A stretch of DNA of 64,000 bases from Candidatus Ichthyocystis hellenicum (GCF_001460935.1 NZ_LN906597.1:280966-344965), one strand, 5' to 3'; positions 39,056 through 49,401 are shown, numbered from the stretch's first letter. Notes: generated by a model not told the origin, from the letters alone. A program made the numbers and translations.

Positions 39056-41668
39056 TTATTCAGCAACAATATTCACCAATCTGCTTGGAACAACCAAAAT
39101 ACGCTTAACCGTCTTGCCTTCAAGAGCAGCAACTACCCTATCTTGAGACAAAGCCAGGGATTTTACACTTTCCTCGGAAAGATTTTCATCTACAGTAATT
39201 ACTGCCCTATTTTTGCTATTAACTTGCACTACTAATGATACCTGTTTACATACAAAAGCAGACTCATCAACTTCAGGATATTGCTGCTCAAAGATACTTG
39301 AAGATGGAACTAATGCTGACCACAGTACGGACGTAATGTGAGGCACTATAGGATGGGCCATAATTATAATTGCCTGCAGTGCCTCTTGAATAACCGAACG
39401 GTAGTCTCCATCAGCATCATCCCGTATGGCATTGGAAACAGAATTGGTAACTGTCATTAGTGCTGAAACCACCGTATTCAACTGCATCCGTTCTTCATAC
39501 TCATTAGCCACTTTTTTCAATGTTTGGTGAACTTGTAGCCGCAACTCCATTAAACTACCTGTGAGCCCAACAGAAGAAGTACAAGGCAAAACAAAACCTG
39601 CCTTAGCATGCCTAATACATAAGGACCAAAGCTTCTTAAGATAACGCAACGAACCCTCGATAGCACGATCATCCCAAGCTAAATTCTGATCAGGAGGTGC
39701 TGCGAAAATCATGAAAAGCCTAACTGTATCTACACCGTAACGATCAACTACTTTCTGAGGATCAACTCCATTATTTTTTGATTTTGACATTTTCTGAACA
39801 CCATCACAAAAAACTGGCTCTCCATTAATCTTAGAGGTCAAAACACGGGTTTGACCTCTAATCGATGATAAAACATCATCACCATTAACCCAACACTTCT
39901 TATCAGATTCGTCTTTCTGATAATAAACCTCTGCCGTAACCATCCCTTGGGTCAACAAACGACGAAATGGTTCACTGCAAGAAATCAATCCCAAGTCTCT
40001 AAGGGCTTTTGTGAAAAATCTAGCATACAGTAGGTGCATAACCGCATGTTCTATGCCACCTATATACTGATCAATGCCACCATTTTTCAACCAATAATCA
40101 ACACGTTGATCAAACAATTGTTGAGTATTATCTGCGCAGCAGTACCTCAAAAAATACCAGGACGATTCAACAAACGTATCAAGCGTATCGGTTTCACGCT
40201 TAGCCAATTTGCCACACTTAGGGCAATTCACCCGCTGCCAATCATGAGCATGAAACAGAGAAAAATGACCCGCCATATCCTCCTGCGCAGGCAACAACAA
40301 AGGCAAATCATCATCTGGAAGAAGAACCGAACCGCAATCAAAACAATGGACAACCGGAATAGGACAGCCCCAATAACGCTGACGAGAAATACCCCAATCC
40401 CTTAATCTATAGCGAGTCCTAACTGCACCCTTGTGCAACCCGACCAAAACTTCACTAATTTTATCCGCAGCTTCATCGGATGATAACCCATCAAAATCAG
40501 ATGAATTTATCAGAACACCCTTTTGAGAAAAACTCTTTTGCCAAGAAGAACCAAGGCTTACAGGAGCATTTATGACAGAAATACACGGCAACTGATAACA
40601 CTGTGCAAAATGAAAATCACGCTCATCATGAGCCGGGACCCCCATAACAGCACCACTTCCGTAACCAGACAGCACATAATTTGCAACCCAAACAGGTACT
40701 TTTTCTCCTGTTAGTGGATGAATAGCAAAAACACCAGTATTGATCCCTCTTTTCTCCTGAATTACATGTGCATACTCAGACGTACCAGAAAAATTACCCT
40801 CCGCTTCAACAAAACTACGAATACCATCAGAGGTCTTAAGCAACTGCAAGGTAAGCTCATGATCAATCGATAGAGCAATATAAGTTACGCCAAAAATAGT
40901 ATCTACGCGAGAGGTAAATACAGTTATAGGCCTGTCATAACCATCAACCCAAAAATCTACATCAACGCCACGAGAACGCCCAATCCAATTTCTTTGCATG
41001 ACCTTAACCTGCTCTGGCCACATCAAATCATCCAGACCTTCTAACAGCTCATCAGCATACTGAGAAATTTTAAAGTAATACATGGGCATATTACGCCGTT
41101 CAACAACAGCTCCAGAACGCCACCCACGCCCATCAATAACCTGTTCATTGGCTAAAACTGTTTGATCTACAGGATCCCAGTTTACAACTCCATCTGCACG
41201 ATAAATCAATCCTTTTTCCCAAAAGCGACGAAATAACCACTGCTCCCACCTGTAATAATCAGGAGAACAAGTAGCAAACTCTCTGCTCCAGTCTATAGAA
41301 AATCCAAAAGAAATAAGCTGTGTACGCATAGCAGATATATTGCTATACGTCCACTCCTTAGCTGATAAGTGGTGGTCCTTAGCTGCATTTTCTGCTGGCA
41401 ACCCGAAAGCATCCCAACCCATAGGCTGCATAACACTAAAACCACGCAATCTACGATACCGGCTTAGCACATCACCAATGGTATAGTTACGAAAGTGCCC
41501 CATATGAAGACGCCCAGACGGATAGGGCAGCATAGACAAGCAGTAATACTTTGGATAATCATCACTTTCAGTAGCAACATACGAAACCTTATCGAAAAGG
41601 TCTCGTGCCTTCTTCTCTACCTCATAAGGATTGTAAATAAGATCTAAATCTTCGCTCATAACCACCAT
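39056..41668 (-). CDS. leuS: leucyl-tRNA synthetase
   Basis: An 870-residue class I synthetase with HIGH-type motif PYPSGRLHMGHFRNYTIGD near residues 52-70, an editing domain (FTSRVDTIFGVTY; GVPAHDERDF), a zinc-type insert (CFDCGS...CPKCGK), and KMSKSKNNGVDP near 625-636. The length is normal. The start may be the fourth codon (MSEDLDLIYNPYEVEKKARD). It overlaps the trkA stop by one base. Confidence 0.98.
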   Translation of the reverse strand: MVVMSEDLDLIYNPYEVEKKARDLFDKVSYVATESDDYPKYYCLSMLPYPSGRLHMGHFRNYTIGDVLSRYRRLRGFSVMQPMGWDAFGLPAENAAKDHHLSAKEWTYSNISAMRTQLISFGFSIDWSREFATCSPDYYRWEQWLFRRFWEKGLIYRADGVVNWDPVDQTVLANEQVIDGRGWRSGAVVERRNMPMYYFKISQYADELLEGLDDLMWPEQVKVMQRNWIGRSRGVDVDFWVDGYDRPITVFTSRVDTIFGVTYIALSIDHELTLQLLKTSDGIRSFVEAEGNFSGTSEYAHVIQEKRGINTGVFAIHPLTGEKVPVWVANYVLSGYGSGAVMGVPAHDERDFHFAQCYQLPCISVINAPVSLGSSWQKSFSQKGVLINSSDFDGLSSDEAADKISEVLVGLHKGAVRTRYRLRDWGISRQRYWGCPIPVVHCFDCGSVLLPDDDLPLLLPAQEDMAGHFSLFHAHDWQRVNCPKCGKLAKRETDTLDTFVESSWYFLRYCCADNTQQLFDQRVDYWLKNGGIDQYIGGIEHAVMHLLYARFFTKALRDLGLISCSEPFRRLLTQGMVTAEVYYQKDESDKKCWVNGDDVLSSIRGQTRVLTSKINGEPVFCDGVQKMSKSKNNGVDPQKVVDRYGVDTVRLFMIFAAPPDQNLAWDDRAIEGSLRYLKKLWSLCIRHAKAGFVLPCTSSVGLTGSLMELRLQVHQTLKKVANEYEERMQLNTVVSALMTVTNSVSNAIRDDADGDYRSVIQEALQAIIIMAHPIVPHITSVLWSALVPSSSIFEQQYPEVDESAFVCKQVSLVVQVNSKNRAVITVDENLSEESVKSLALSQDRVVAALEGKTVKRILVVPSRLVNIVAE

Positions 41669-43053
41669 TACTCAAAAAATCCTGCGTCCACCTGAAACAA
41701 ACTCTCTGGATAATCGCAGCTAGTAGAACCATGGTAAATCAACAAAACAACCCTATCCTTGTCTTCCAAAACGAACGATTGCTCAAAAAACAAAGAGACA
41801 GATCCCCTGATCACACCACAAATTACAACCCCTTGGGGTAACCTTAAGTCTTGCAGTTTCCTCCCAACAACCCTAGAGTGCTTAGAATCGCCATGAATAA
41901 CTATTTCAAGAACCTCCGCCCCTGCAAATTTTAGGGCATATACACCTCTTACATCACCCAAACGCAAAAACCCCATTATTTTAGAAGAAACAATTGAGGA
42001 ATGTGATAAATCAAAATCCACACTTTTCGTATCCAAAAAATCCTGATAATCACTATGCTGAGTAAGCAATAGCGTCTTTTTAGCTCCCATTTTTTTTGCC
42101 ATAAAAGATGACATCATATTAACTTTATCATCAGGACCAACTGCCAAAAAGAGATCTACTTTCTCAACTCCCTCTTCCCGTAAAACAAAAGGATCAGAAA
42201 CATCCGCACTCAAAACCAAAATATTTCCTAAATCGTTAAGAAGTAACCCATAGCGAGACCTGTCCATCTCAAATAAGCAAACATCATGAGAATCCTGTAG
42301 GCTTTTAGCGATCTTAAATCCCACGTCATAACCACTATTTAACATGATTCTCTTGATCGGAACGTGATACGGAGAAACCTGTTTTAAAAAATCTCCCAAT
42401 GCCTTGGGCATGGACAAAACAAGAATATGATCGTAGGGCAAAACTCTTGTTTCTTCAGTATTAAGAAAAATACGACCAGATCTTGACAGTGCTAAAAAAT
42501 AAACCCCCCTGCGAAACCAATCATGTAACGCAGAACTAAACAACTGACCGCATAGTGTAGACTGCTCTGACACTTCAACAACAACCAGCCTAAATGCCCC
42601 ATCGAAAACGTTAAATAGCTCCTCAACCTGCGGATTTCTTATGATATCTAGGCAATACCCCAATACCAAATGATCAGGATGAATAACCATTGCTCCACGG
42701 GAATAGCTTCTATTAAAAAAATCCGGCAAACAATCAAATTCAAACGACTGTAAGGCCATGATCTGGAGCGGAACATGAAAAATCTTCTCTGCCACCATCG
42801 ATGCGACTATATTCCTTTCATCATACTGGCTCAGCAAAAGAATCATTTCCGCATCATCTATTCCAGCTTGCTCTAATGCCGACAATGATGTTAGTGAACC
42901 CTCAATGCACTGAAACGGCAGATTCTTCTCTCGATAAAAGAAAGAATGAAAAAAAACACGATCTAAAACTAAGGAAACATCATGACCTTTGCGAAAAAGT
43001 AGATGCGCCATAGAAACGGCCAATAAATTGTCACCCAACACTACTATCTTCAT
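41668..43053 (-). CDS. trkA: TrkA-like potassium transport regulator, NAD motifs degenerate
   Basis: 461 residues with the TrkA layout of two RCK_N/RCK_C pairs. The first Rossmann motif, normally GxGxxG, reads VLGDNLLAVSMAHLLFRKGHD, and the second reads LNSGYDVGFKIAKSLQDS, so both glycine loops have lost key residues. The adjacent elements (IDDAEMILLLSQYDERNI; VDLFLAVGPDDKVNMMSSFMAKKMGA) are family-like. Position between ntrX and leuS agrees with the usual trkA locus. Binding of NAD(H) by this protein is doubtful; no trkH is in the window. Confidence 0.85.
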   Translation of the reverse strand: MKIVVLGDNLLAVSMAHLLFRKGHDVSLVLDRVFFHSFFYREKNLPFQCIEGSLTSLSALEQAGIDDAEMILLLSQYDERNIVASMVAEKIFHVPLQIMALQSFEFDCLPDFFNRSYSRGAMVIHPDHLVLGYCLDIIRNPQVEELFNVFDGAFRLVVVEVSEQSTLCGQLFSSALHDWFRRGVYFLALSRSGRIFLNTEETRVLPYDHILVLSMPKALGDFLKQVSPYHVPIKRIMLNSGYDVGFKIAKSLQDSHDVCLFEMDRSRYGLLLNDLGNILVLSADVSDPFVLREEGVEKVDLFLAVGPDDKVNMMSSFMAKKMGAKKTLLLTQHSDYQDFLDTKSVDFDLSHSSIVSSKIMGFLRLGDVRGVYALKFAGAEVLEIVIHGDSKHSRVVGRKLQDLRLPQGVVICGVIRGSVSLFFEQSFVLEDKDRVVLLIYHGSTSCDYPESLFQVDAGFFE

Positions 43054-43056
43054 AAA

Positions 43057-44346
43057 TTAGCTCTGATTCTTATCCGACGATGCCGATTCTCTCTCGTACA
43101 TCTCAGCATCAGCACGCTTACCCGCTGTCATGCCTAATTGCCTTAATTTGCGATATAGGTGAGTTCTCTCAAGACCACTGATTTCAGCCAATCGCGTCAT
43201 GTTGCCACCAATTTTCTCTATGTGATAGCGAAAATACAGTCGTTCAAACTCCTCTCTAGCTTCACGCAAATACCTATTGAGATTTATGGTCATATTAGAA
43301 AAAGTAGATATACCCTCCGAAGCATGCCTAAGAGAATAAGCAACATCATGGCTAGAAATCTCATCTCCCGGAGAAATTAACGCTAAATTCCTAATAACCT
43401 CCATCAACTCGGAAAAATCACCTGGCCAAGAGTAAGCTCTCAAAGCATTCAAAGCAGAACTAGAGAACCGCTTCAACGGACACACCCCGTTTTCGACCAT
43501 CTGTGATAAAAGGTAGGTTGCTAGCTCTGGAATATCATCACGGTGATCGCCCAATGACGGAAGTTGAATCCAGACAGGGGACAATTTCTGCAGAATTACA
43601 CCATCAGGGATGGGTATAGGATTAACAGAGGTACCCAAAACCAGCAAAATTCTCCTAGCATGCAACTCTGGAACAATAGCAAGCAAATTTTTACGCGCTC
43701 TAGGCTGAAGGGAAGTATAGTCCGCAACGAATAGAAGACCATCATTCAACCCGTTTACCCACTCCAACGATGTTCTATTAAGAACAGTTGCGCCATCAAT
43801 CCAAACTGCATTAGGCTTGTGAAGAGACCTGGCACAAAGCTCAGCTAGACTATTAGGAACATTCATACATAACATAATGGCTGACGAGTGCTCAGCTGCT
43901 TTCTCCAAGCGCTCCTGCAAACTAGCCATCAATCTAACACGAGAAAAAGCAGCCAAGGTAGGACCCATACGCCGCGCGGTACCATGTATCTGGAGAACCC
44001 TCCGGATAGTGGCAAGCAGTTTCTGTAAGGCAATAGGTTTTTCTAAAAAATCAACAGCACCAATTCTCGTGGCTTCGACAGCAGTATCGATCGTTGCATG
44101 ACCAGACATCATAATAACAGGCATAGTCAACTGTCCATTAGCTGCCCATTCCTTTAGCAAGCTAACACCATCCATATCAGGCATCCAAATATCTAGCAGA
44201 ACCAGATCAGGACGACCCGCTTGTCTAAACCGTCTGGCAGCAGCTGCATCCTCGGCCAAATGGACCGTAAAACCCTCATCAGAAAGAATCTCCGAGAGAA
44301 GCTCACGAATACCAATCTCATCATCAACAACTAGAATTTGAGGCAT
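43057..44346 (-). CDS. ntrX: NtrX-like response regulator with degenerate AAA+ domain
   Basis: Start taken at ATG 44346 (PQILVVDDE, AAAGGATG upstream), giving 429 residues; the frame extends to 44376. The receiver domain is intact: acidic pocket VVDDE, phosphoacceptor Asp in LVLLDIWMPD near 51, and PVIMMSGHA, with Lys in FLEKPI. The central AAA+ domain has no Walker A (LCMNVPNSLAELCARSLH where GxxGxGKE is expected) and no GAFTGA loop, so sigma-54 activation by ATP hydrolysis is unlikely. The C-terminal Fis-type helix-turn-helix is present (MTRLAEISGLERTHLYRKLRQLG). Partner of NtrY, 7 bases away. Confidence 0.9.
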   Translation of the reverse strand: MPQILVVDDEIGIRELLSEILSDEGFTVHLAEDAAAARRFRQAGRPDLVLLDIWMPDMDGVSLLKEWAANGQLTMPVIMMSGHATIDTAVEATRIGAVDFLEKPIALQKLLATIRRVLQIHGTARRMGPTLAAFSRVRLMASLQERLEKAAEHSSAIMLCMNVPNSLAELCARSLHKPNAVWIDGATVLNRTSLEWVNGLNDGLLFVADYTSLQPRARKNLLAIVPELHARRILLVLGTSVNPIPIPDGVILQKLSPVWIQLPSLGDHRDDIPELATYLLSQMVENGVCPLKRFSSSALNALRAYSWPGDFSELMEVIRNLALISPGDEISSHDVAYSLRHASEGISTFSNMTINLNRYLREAREEFERLYFRYHIEKIGGNMTRLAEISGLERTHLYRKLRQLGMTAGKRADAEMYERESASSDKNQS

Positions 44347-44383
44347 CTTTACATCCTTTTGACCACAAAAAAACACAAACTAA

Positions 44384-46498
44384 TTAATACTTTATGCAGG
44401 GCAAGGCAATTATTACTGAAGCACCTTTAACTCCATTACGCACCTCTATAGTCCCATCATGCTCATCAACTATTTTCTTAACTATTGCCAAACCTAATCC
44501 AGTTCCTCGTGGCTTACTAGTAACATAGGGCTCAAATGCCTTCTTAATGATATGAATCGGGAACCCCGATCCATTGTCTGAAACAATTATTACCGCCATA
44601 GAGTTATCATAAAACAACCTTATCCCTACAGAAGGATCTTCTTCGTTAGAAACTGCATCCAGAGCATTCCTCAACAAATTATGCAAAACTTGGCGTACCT
44701 GCTTTTCATCAGCCAACACATCAACATCCCTATCATCCAGTTCCAGATGGATTTTAAAATCATCCTGCTCATATAAAAAAGAAACCTCTGCAATTAATCC
44801 GGCAATTTTTATCGGTAACACATGAGGAAGAGGCAATTGCGTTAAATCTCTAAAATCATTTATTAAATCTTTCATTGCCACAACTTGTCTAACAATTAGA
44901 TGGGTGGATCTTTCCAGCATTAACCGATCATCCCCAAATAATTTATCAGCTAATTTTACATGAAGGCGTTCAGCAGAAAGCTGTATCGGCATTAGCGGAT
45001 TCTTAATTTCATGCGCCAACCTCTGAGCAATCTCCCCCCAAACCATCATCTTCTGAGCATGAACCAAAGGAGTTAAATCATCGAATACAACAATATATCC
45101 TCCCTCTTCATCATGGCTAAAGTAAGTTCCTCTCATCAACAATGATTTATTAGATAGATCAGAAGTATAATTAATCTGACGCCGCCAGGTTGATTGAGTC
45201 ATAGCAAAACTATTCAGAATAACATCGGAAATTTCACGTAATCGCGGCCAAGAACTCAAGGTAACATCAAGAAGATCATGGCAGTCATCATCCAAAATTT
45301 CCTTAGCACTCCTATTTATAGCCTTAATACAAAACTGAGCGTCAAAAGTTATTACTCCTGTAGTCAAAGTTTTCAGTATATTAGATAAATAAGAACGCTC
45401 CCTTTCTATCTCTATACTCTTTTCTCTAGCCAATTGTTGAGTATCTCTCAACTGACATGTCATCTGATGAAACAAACGGGTCAATAACGATAACTCATCT
45501 GTTCCACCACTAAACTGTCGTGGAGAAAAATCACCATGAGATACCGCCTCAGTTCCCTCAAACAGCATGAATATAGGAGCCGCCAACAAATCACTGTAGT
45601 AAATCGCAGCCAAAACAGCAAATAACAAAATAAGTAACAAAACTAAAGTTAGGGATAATATGTACAGCTTTTTCAAATTCTTTCTTGAAAAAGCCAGCGT
45701 TGCGTAGTCTCTATTAACATCCTCAACACTAACCAAAGAATGGCTCAAAGATTCAGGTATACTTTTTTGTACCACCAAAAATAGCTTCCTAGGGAGCATA
45801 CCAGAATTCATCAATGGCCTAACAACCAATAAACCATAACGATTACTTTTGGCATCAATCTTTACAATAGACAAAGAACCCACCCGCTCTGCTTCCAATA
45901 ACTGAGATTTCGTAGGAACACTACTTGGTTGCAGAGACAAGCTATGATCAGAAACATAGGACAAAACCCTGCCATGCAAATCTACAATAAAAACATCATC
46001 CAGCTGAGCAGAATCCTTCAACATTAGAAGAGATCTACTCATTCTAAAACTACTTGGCGAAGCATTTTCTATAGAAACAGCAGCATCACGAGCAGCAGCG
46101 GTCAGATTATAGAGCATAGTGTTCAATATATCCCTACCTAACTTCACTCCTGACTCTAACGCTTTATCAACGTGAACATCAAACCATGACTCAATACTGT
46201 GTGTCACAAAACCGATTGAAACTAGATAAATAACCACCCCAGGAAAAAACGATACAACTGTAACCAAAATTACCAAACGCATCTTCAGTCGCGTCCCAAA
46301 TCTACGGATACGGTACTGGTAAACCAAATTTTTAATTTGCACCAAAATAATAACAATCGAACAAATAGAAAGAGCTATGTCTAATAAGACAAACAGCCAA
46401 AAGTATCGGATCAATATGGGGGAATTAGCCGTGCCAAAAGTAAGCAAAAAAAGCAAAAAAAGGGAGCAAACAGCAAGCACAGACAACACATACTTCAT
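44384..46498 (-). CDS. ntrY: NtrY-like sensor histidine kinase
   Basis: A 704-residue membrane kinase. It has several N-terminal membrane helices, a periplasmic region, another helix near 285-305, a HAMP region (ISMLFEG-type: APIFMLFEGTEAVSHGDF), a PAS domain (LKTLTTGVITFDAQ), the phosphoacceptor His in AQRLAHEIKNPLMPIQLSAERL near 497, and an ATPase domain with NLLRNALDAV, SDNGSGFP and GTGLGLAIVKKIVDEH. All kinase boxes are intact, in contrast to the AAA+ domain of its partner NtrX. It overlaps the DUF4390 gene by 4 bases. Confidence 0.95.
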   Translation of the reverse strand: MKYVLSVLAVCSLFLLFLLTFGTANSPILIRYFWLFVLLDIALSICSIVIILVQIKNLVYQYRIRRFGTRLKMRLVILVTVVSFFPGVVIYLVSIGFVTHSIESWFDVHVDKALESGVKLGRDILNTMLYNLTAAARDAAVSIENASPSSFRMSRSLLMLKDSAQLDDVFIVDLHGRVLSYVSDHSLSLQPSSVPTKSQLLEAERVGSLSIVKIDAKSNRYGLLVVRPLMNSGMLPRKLFLVVQKSIPESLSHSLVSVEDVNRDYATLAFSRKNLKKLYILSLTLVLLLILLFAVLAAIYYSDLLAAPIFMLFEGTEAVSHGDFSPRQFSGGTDELSLLTRLFHQMTCQLRDTQQLAREKSIEIERERSYLSNILKTLTTGVITFDAQFCIKAINRSAKEILDDDCHDLLDVTLSSWPRLREISDVILNSFAMTQSTWRRQINYTSDLSNKSLLMRGTYFSHDEEGGYIVVFDDLTPLVHAQKMMVWGEIAQRLAHEIKNPLMPIQLSAERLHVKLADKLFGDDRLMLERSTHLIVRQVVAMKDLINDFRDLTQLPLPHVLPIKIAGLIAEVSFLYEQDDFKIHLELDDRDVDVLADEKQVRQVLHNLLRNALDAVSNEEDPSVGIRLFYDNSMAVIIVSDNGSGFPIHIIKKAFEPYVTSKPRGTGLGLAIVKKIVDEHDGTIEVRNGVKGASVIIALPCIKY

Positions 46499-47136
46499 GA
46501 TGCCTCAGCCTGAAAACTACCATCTTTAAACAATAAACCCCACCGGAACCAACCTGAATCTGACTGCCAACGAATATAACCACCGGAACCAATTTGAAAA
46601 ACAGGAGGCAATTTGTCCGTTACTATAAAAAACCTCACCATAGCTTGGTAGGATATATCATCCTGCAATTGCAACGAACAAGATACTTTCCAACTATCGA
46701 TATGGCTAAAATGATTGAGAAGATCCTCAAGAGAATCAAATACTAGATAGACGCCTTTTCTGGTAACTCCGGTCAGATAGTACTTACCGGTAATAGCATG
46801 GTAAGAAACCTTCCACTCCTGTGATTCATCCAAAATACCATCATCAAACCAAAAATTTCGTTTTTTTTCTAACCGAAATTCAGAGCCCAAATACACCGCC
46901 ACTCCCAAACGTACCAAATTATTCAAATCATCGGGAAATTTGATTTGAAAAGAATATTTTACAGATAAACAACCACCATCATAAACCAACGATCCATAAG
47001 TTATCAGAATCTGTCCACAACAAACCTGCGGTAATAAAAAAAGAGAAAATACCACAAGATAAAATCTCAACCTGTTGATTATCAAGGATAAACTAAGGTT
47101 ATCATTTTTTTGTAAGACTGGCATAAAAAAAACCAT
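46495..47136 (-). CDS. DUF4390 domain protein, exported
   Basis: The frame is open from 47208, but internal ATGs at 47136 and 47124 give a plausible signal peptide (NRLRFYLVVFSLFLLPQVCC) and much less overlap with rsmB, so I place the start at 47136 (213 residues). The mature part resembles DUF4390 proteins, found between rsmB and ntrY in Betaproteobacteria: it contains WKVSYHAITGKYYLTG and a C-terminal WQSDSGWFRWGLLF. Such proteins are probably periplasmic and may modulate NtrY. The function is not established. Confidence 0.8.
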   Translation of the reverse strand: MVFFMPVLQKNDNLSLSLIINRLRFYLVVFSLFLLPQVCCGQILITYGSLVYDGGCLSVKYSFQIKFPDDLNNLVRLGVAVYLGSEFRLEKKRNFWFDDGILDESQEWKVSYHAITGKYYLTGVTRKGVYLVFDSLEDLLNHFSHIDSWKVSCSLQLQDDISYQAMVRFFIVTDKLPPVFQIGSGGYIRWQSDSGWFRWGLLFKDGSFQAEAS

Positions 47137-48445
47137 CGCTGTAAGGACCGGGGCACAAACAGACACCCCATCTTCTGGATCCCTGCTGTTCGGATAGGCA
47201 CGCAACAAAAACGTCTGTAAACCTCTCCGTCAAAGCTTTTAGTGGAAAAGTATTTTCTTCCTCAAACAAGGAACAAGTTACATACAAGAGCTGCCCCCCT
47301 CGTTTCAACAAAGGCCAAACAGTCGCCAACATATTGGACTGAATGCCAGCAAAATTCAACAAATCTTCTTCTTTCTTATTCCATTTAGCACAAACATGCC
47401 TACGCACACTACCTGAGCCAGAACACGGAACATCTAGAACTATAGCATCGAATAGTCTCCCATCCCACCAACTAGAAACATCGAATAAATCAGCATGTAC
47501 AGCAGTTGCCTCTAAACCTAGCCTGGACAACTCCCCCCGCAGACGAAATAGACGGTCGGAGCAACTATCCACTGCTGTAGCAACAATTCCATCAAAAGAT
47601 TCTAGAATAGCAGTTAGCTTCCCCCCGGACCCACAGCATGCATCAAGCAAACAATCACCTTCTTTAAGATTCATAAACGCAGTAACCTGCTGCGCACCAA
47701 AGTCCTGAACAGATACATATCCTTCTTCATAGTACGGGAGACCACTTTGAGAACAAGGAGAATTAAGCACAATAGCACTTGGATTAATAGCGCGGTGATA
47801 AAAAGTCAACGAATCTAAGATATCCCTGTATTTTTGTAGAGAGATCTTCCTTCTATTGACTCGCAAAGACATTGGTGGATGCCCAAGCAAAGTTTGAGCT
47901 AACTCTTCCCAATTGTCGGGATATAACTCGCGCAAACGAACAATCCACCACTCCGGCAATCGGTACCGCAAACTGTCGCTCTTAAGCAATCGCTCTTGCA
48001 GAGACTCCCTTTCACGTAGATAGCCTCTCAGAACTGCATTGGCCAATCCAGACAAGTACCCATGGCGCCCCCTTTTAACAATAGCAACAACTTGATCAAC
48101 AATCGCATAAGCATGGTCGGTATCCGCATCCAACTTAGAAATTGCTACTAGCATGAGACTGTGAAAAAAAGGAGTCCACTTTCGCCCTCTACCACTAATC
48201 AGACGGGACGATAAAACTGCCTCAACGTAGTTAAGATTTCTCACAACATCATAAGAAGCAAACCTGACAGCAGGTAGTTGAAAATTAGAAATAGGAACAA
48301 TTGATAATGCATTGGGCAAAGAACGACCTCGCATTACCTCACACAAAACACGAGCACTCAAGCATAAAACATCATTCAACGATACTAAAGACACTTTAAT
48401 AATAGACCTAAAAACTACACGATGGACCCCAGACCAAGAACACAC
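47102..48445 (-). CDS. rsmB: 16S rRNA (cytosine-967-C5)-methyltransferase
   Basis: 447 residues: an N-terminal NusB-like domain (LSSRLISGRGRKWTPFFHSL, YAIVDQVVAIVKR) and a SAM-dependent methyltransferase domain with DFGAQQVTAFMNLKEGDCLLDACCGSGGKLT, AIVLDVPCSGSGSVRRH (the conserved Cys) and LLYVTCSLFEEEN (the catalytic Cys). The start is GTG 48445 by frame, overlapping fmt by 31 bases; a GTG at 48394 would avoid the overlap. It methylates C967 of 16S rRNA. Confidence 0.94.
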   Translation of the reverse strand: MCSWSGVHRVVFRSIIKVSLVSLNDVLCLSARVLCEVMRGRSLPNALSIVPISNFQLPAVRFASYDVVRNLNYVEAVLSSRLISGRGRKWTPFFHSLMLVAISKLDADTDHAYAIVDQVVAIVKRGRHGYLSGLANAVLRGYLRERESLQERLLKSDSLRYRLPEWWIVRLRELYPDNWEELAQTLLGHPPMSLRVNRRKISLQKYRDILDSLTFYHRAINPSAIVLNSPCSQSGLPYYEEGYVSVQDFGAQQVTAFMNLKEGDCLLDACCGSGGKLTAILESFDGIVATAVDSCSDRLFRLRGELSRLGLEATAVHADLFDVSSWWDGRLFDAIVLDVPCSGSGSVRRHVCAKWNKKEEDLLNFAGIQSNMLATVWPLLKRGGQLLYVTCSLFEEENTFPLKALTERFTDVFVACLSEQQGSRRWGVCLCPGPYSDGFFYASLTKK

Positions 48446-49362
48446 CCAACTGCCAAACCAGAACCCAGCGAGAACTCAAATGCAGGTAGTCGCTTCCCTC
48501 CTGGCTTCTGTAAAAATAACAAGCGGACAAAGCCATCACCACATGCAACCACCGCCCCCGACCTGCAGACAGACAAAACAGTTCCAGGAACCCCGCAAAA
48601 AGATTTTGCTATCCAGCAAACTGGTTCGAGCGACAAAATTTTTATTAATTTATAGTCATACGTAGAATAAACTCCCGGGAAAGAGCCAAAAGCTCTCACG
48701 AAACGATCCAACTCAAGAGCACCCTTCGACCAATCAATAACATATCGTCGATCTAATTTGGGTGCATAAGTAACTTCACCTGCACACTGAGCAGCACCAG
48801 TTACTCCGACATCAAGCCGATCTAAAGCGAGACAAATTGCCTTACCTCCCAAAACTGCCAAAATATCATGTAACTGCAAAACATCCATCCGTGGCAACAC
48901 CGGAGTAGCCAAAGAAAGAATAACTGGACCTGCATCTAGCACATCCGTCATTCTAATAATTGAAACACCAGAAAAACGGTCACCAGAAAGAATCGATTGA
49001 TTAATAGGGGACGCACCCCTGTGCCTGGGTAACAGTGAAGCATGGACATTAATACAACCCACAGCAGGCAAATCCAGAATGACTTTTGGAAAAAAACTAC
49101 CATAAGCCGACACAACAATAGCATCGGGAGAATAACCGCGAAGAGTATCAATAAACCCAGGCTCTTTTAAAGTTTCAGGTTGAAGAACAGGAACCCCCAA
49201 CTCCAAAGCAAGCTCCTTTACAGGAGAAACTCTGTTCCTCATTCCCCTGCCAGCCCGACGATCAGGCATAGTCAACACTGCTGAAACCTGGTGCCTTCCC
49301 TGCGAAATGGCCCTTAACGTCGCCGCACCAAAAACAGGTGTACCAGCAAATACGATCTTCAC
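48415..49362 (-). CDS. fmt: methionyl-tRNA formyltransferase
   Basis: A 315-residue Fmt that formylates initiator Met-tRNA from 10-formyl-THF. Seen: KIVFAGTPVFGAATLRAI, LTMPDRRAGRGM, the catalytic block INVHASLLPRHRGASPINQSIL with Asn, His and the following DVLDAGPVI, and TYAPKLDRRYVIDWSKGALELDRFVRAF. It follows def by 39 bases, the standard pairing. Confidence 0.97.
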   Translation of the reverse strand: MKIVFAGTPVFGAATLRAISQGRHQVSAVLTMPDRRAGRGMRNRVSPVKELALELGVPVLQPETLKEPGFIDTLRGYSPDAIVVSAYGSFFPKVILDLPAVGCINVHASLLPRHRGASPINQSILSGDRFSGVSIIRMTDVLDAGPVILSLATPVLPRMDVLQLHDILAVLGGKAICLALDRLDVGVTGAAQCAGEVTYAPKLDRRYVIDWSKGALELDRFVRAFGSFPGVYSTYDYKLIKILSLEPVCWIAKSFCGVPGTVLSVCRSGAVVACGDGFVRLLFLQKPGGKRLPAFEFSLGSGLAVGCVLGLGSIV

Positions 49363-49401
49363 CTAAACAAAGCCCTCTAATCTGAAAAAACTGATGTGTT
49401 A

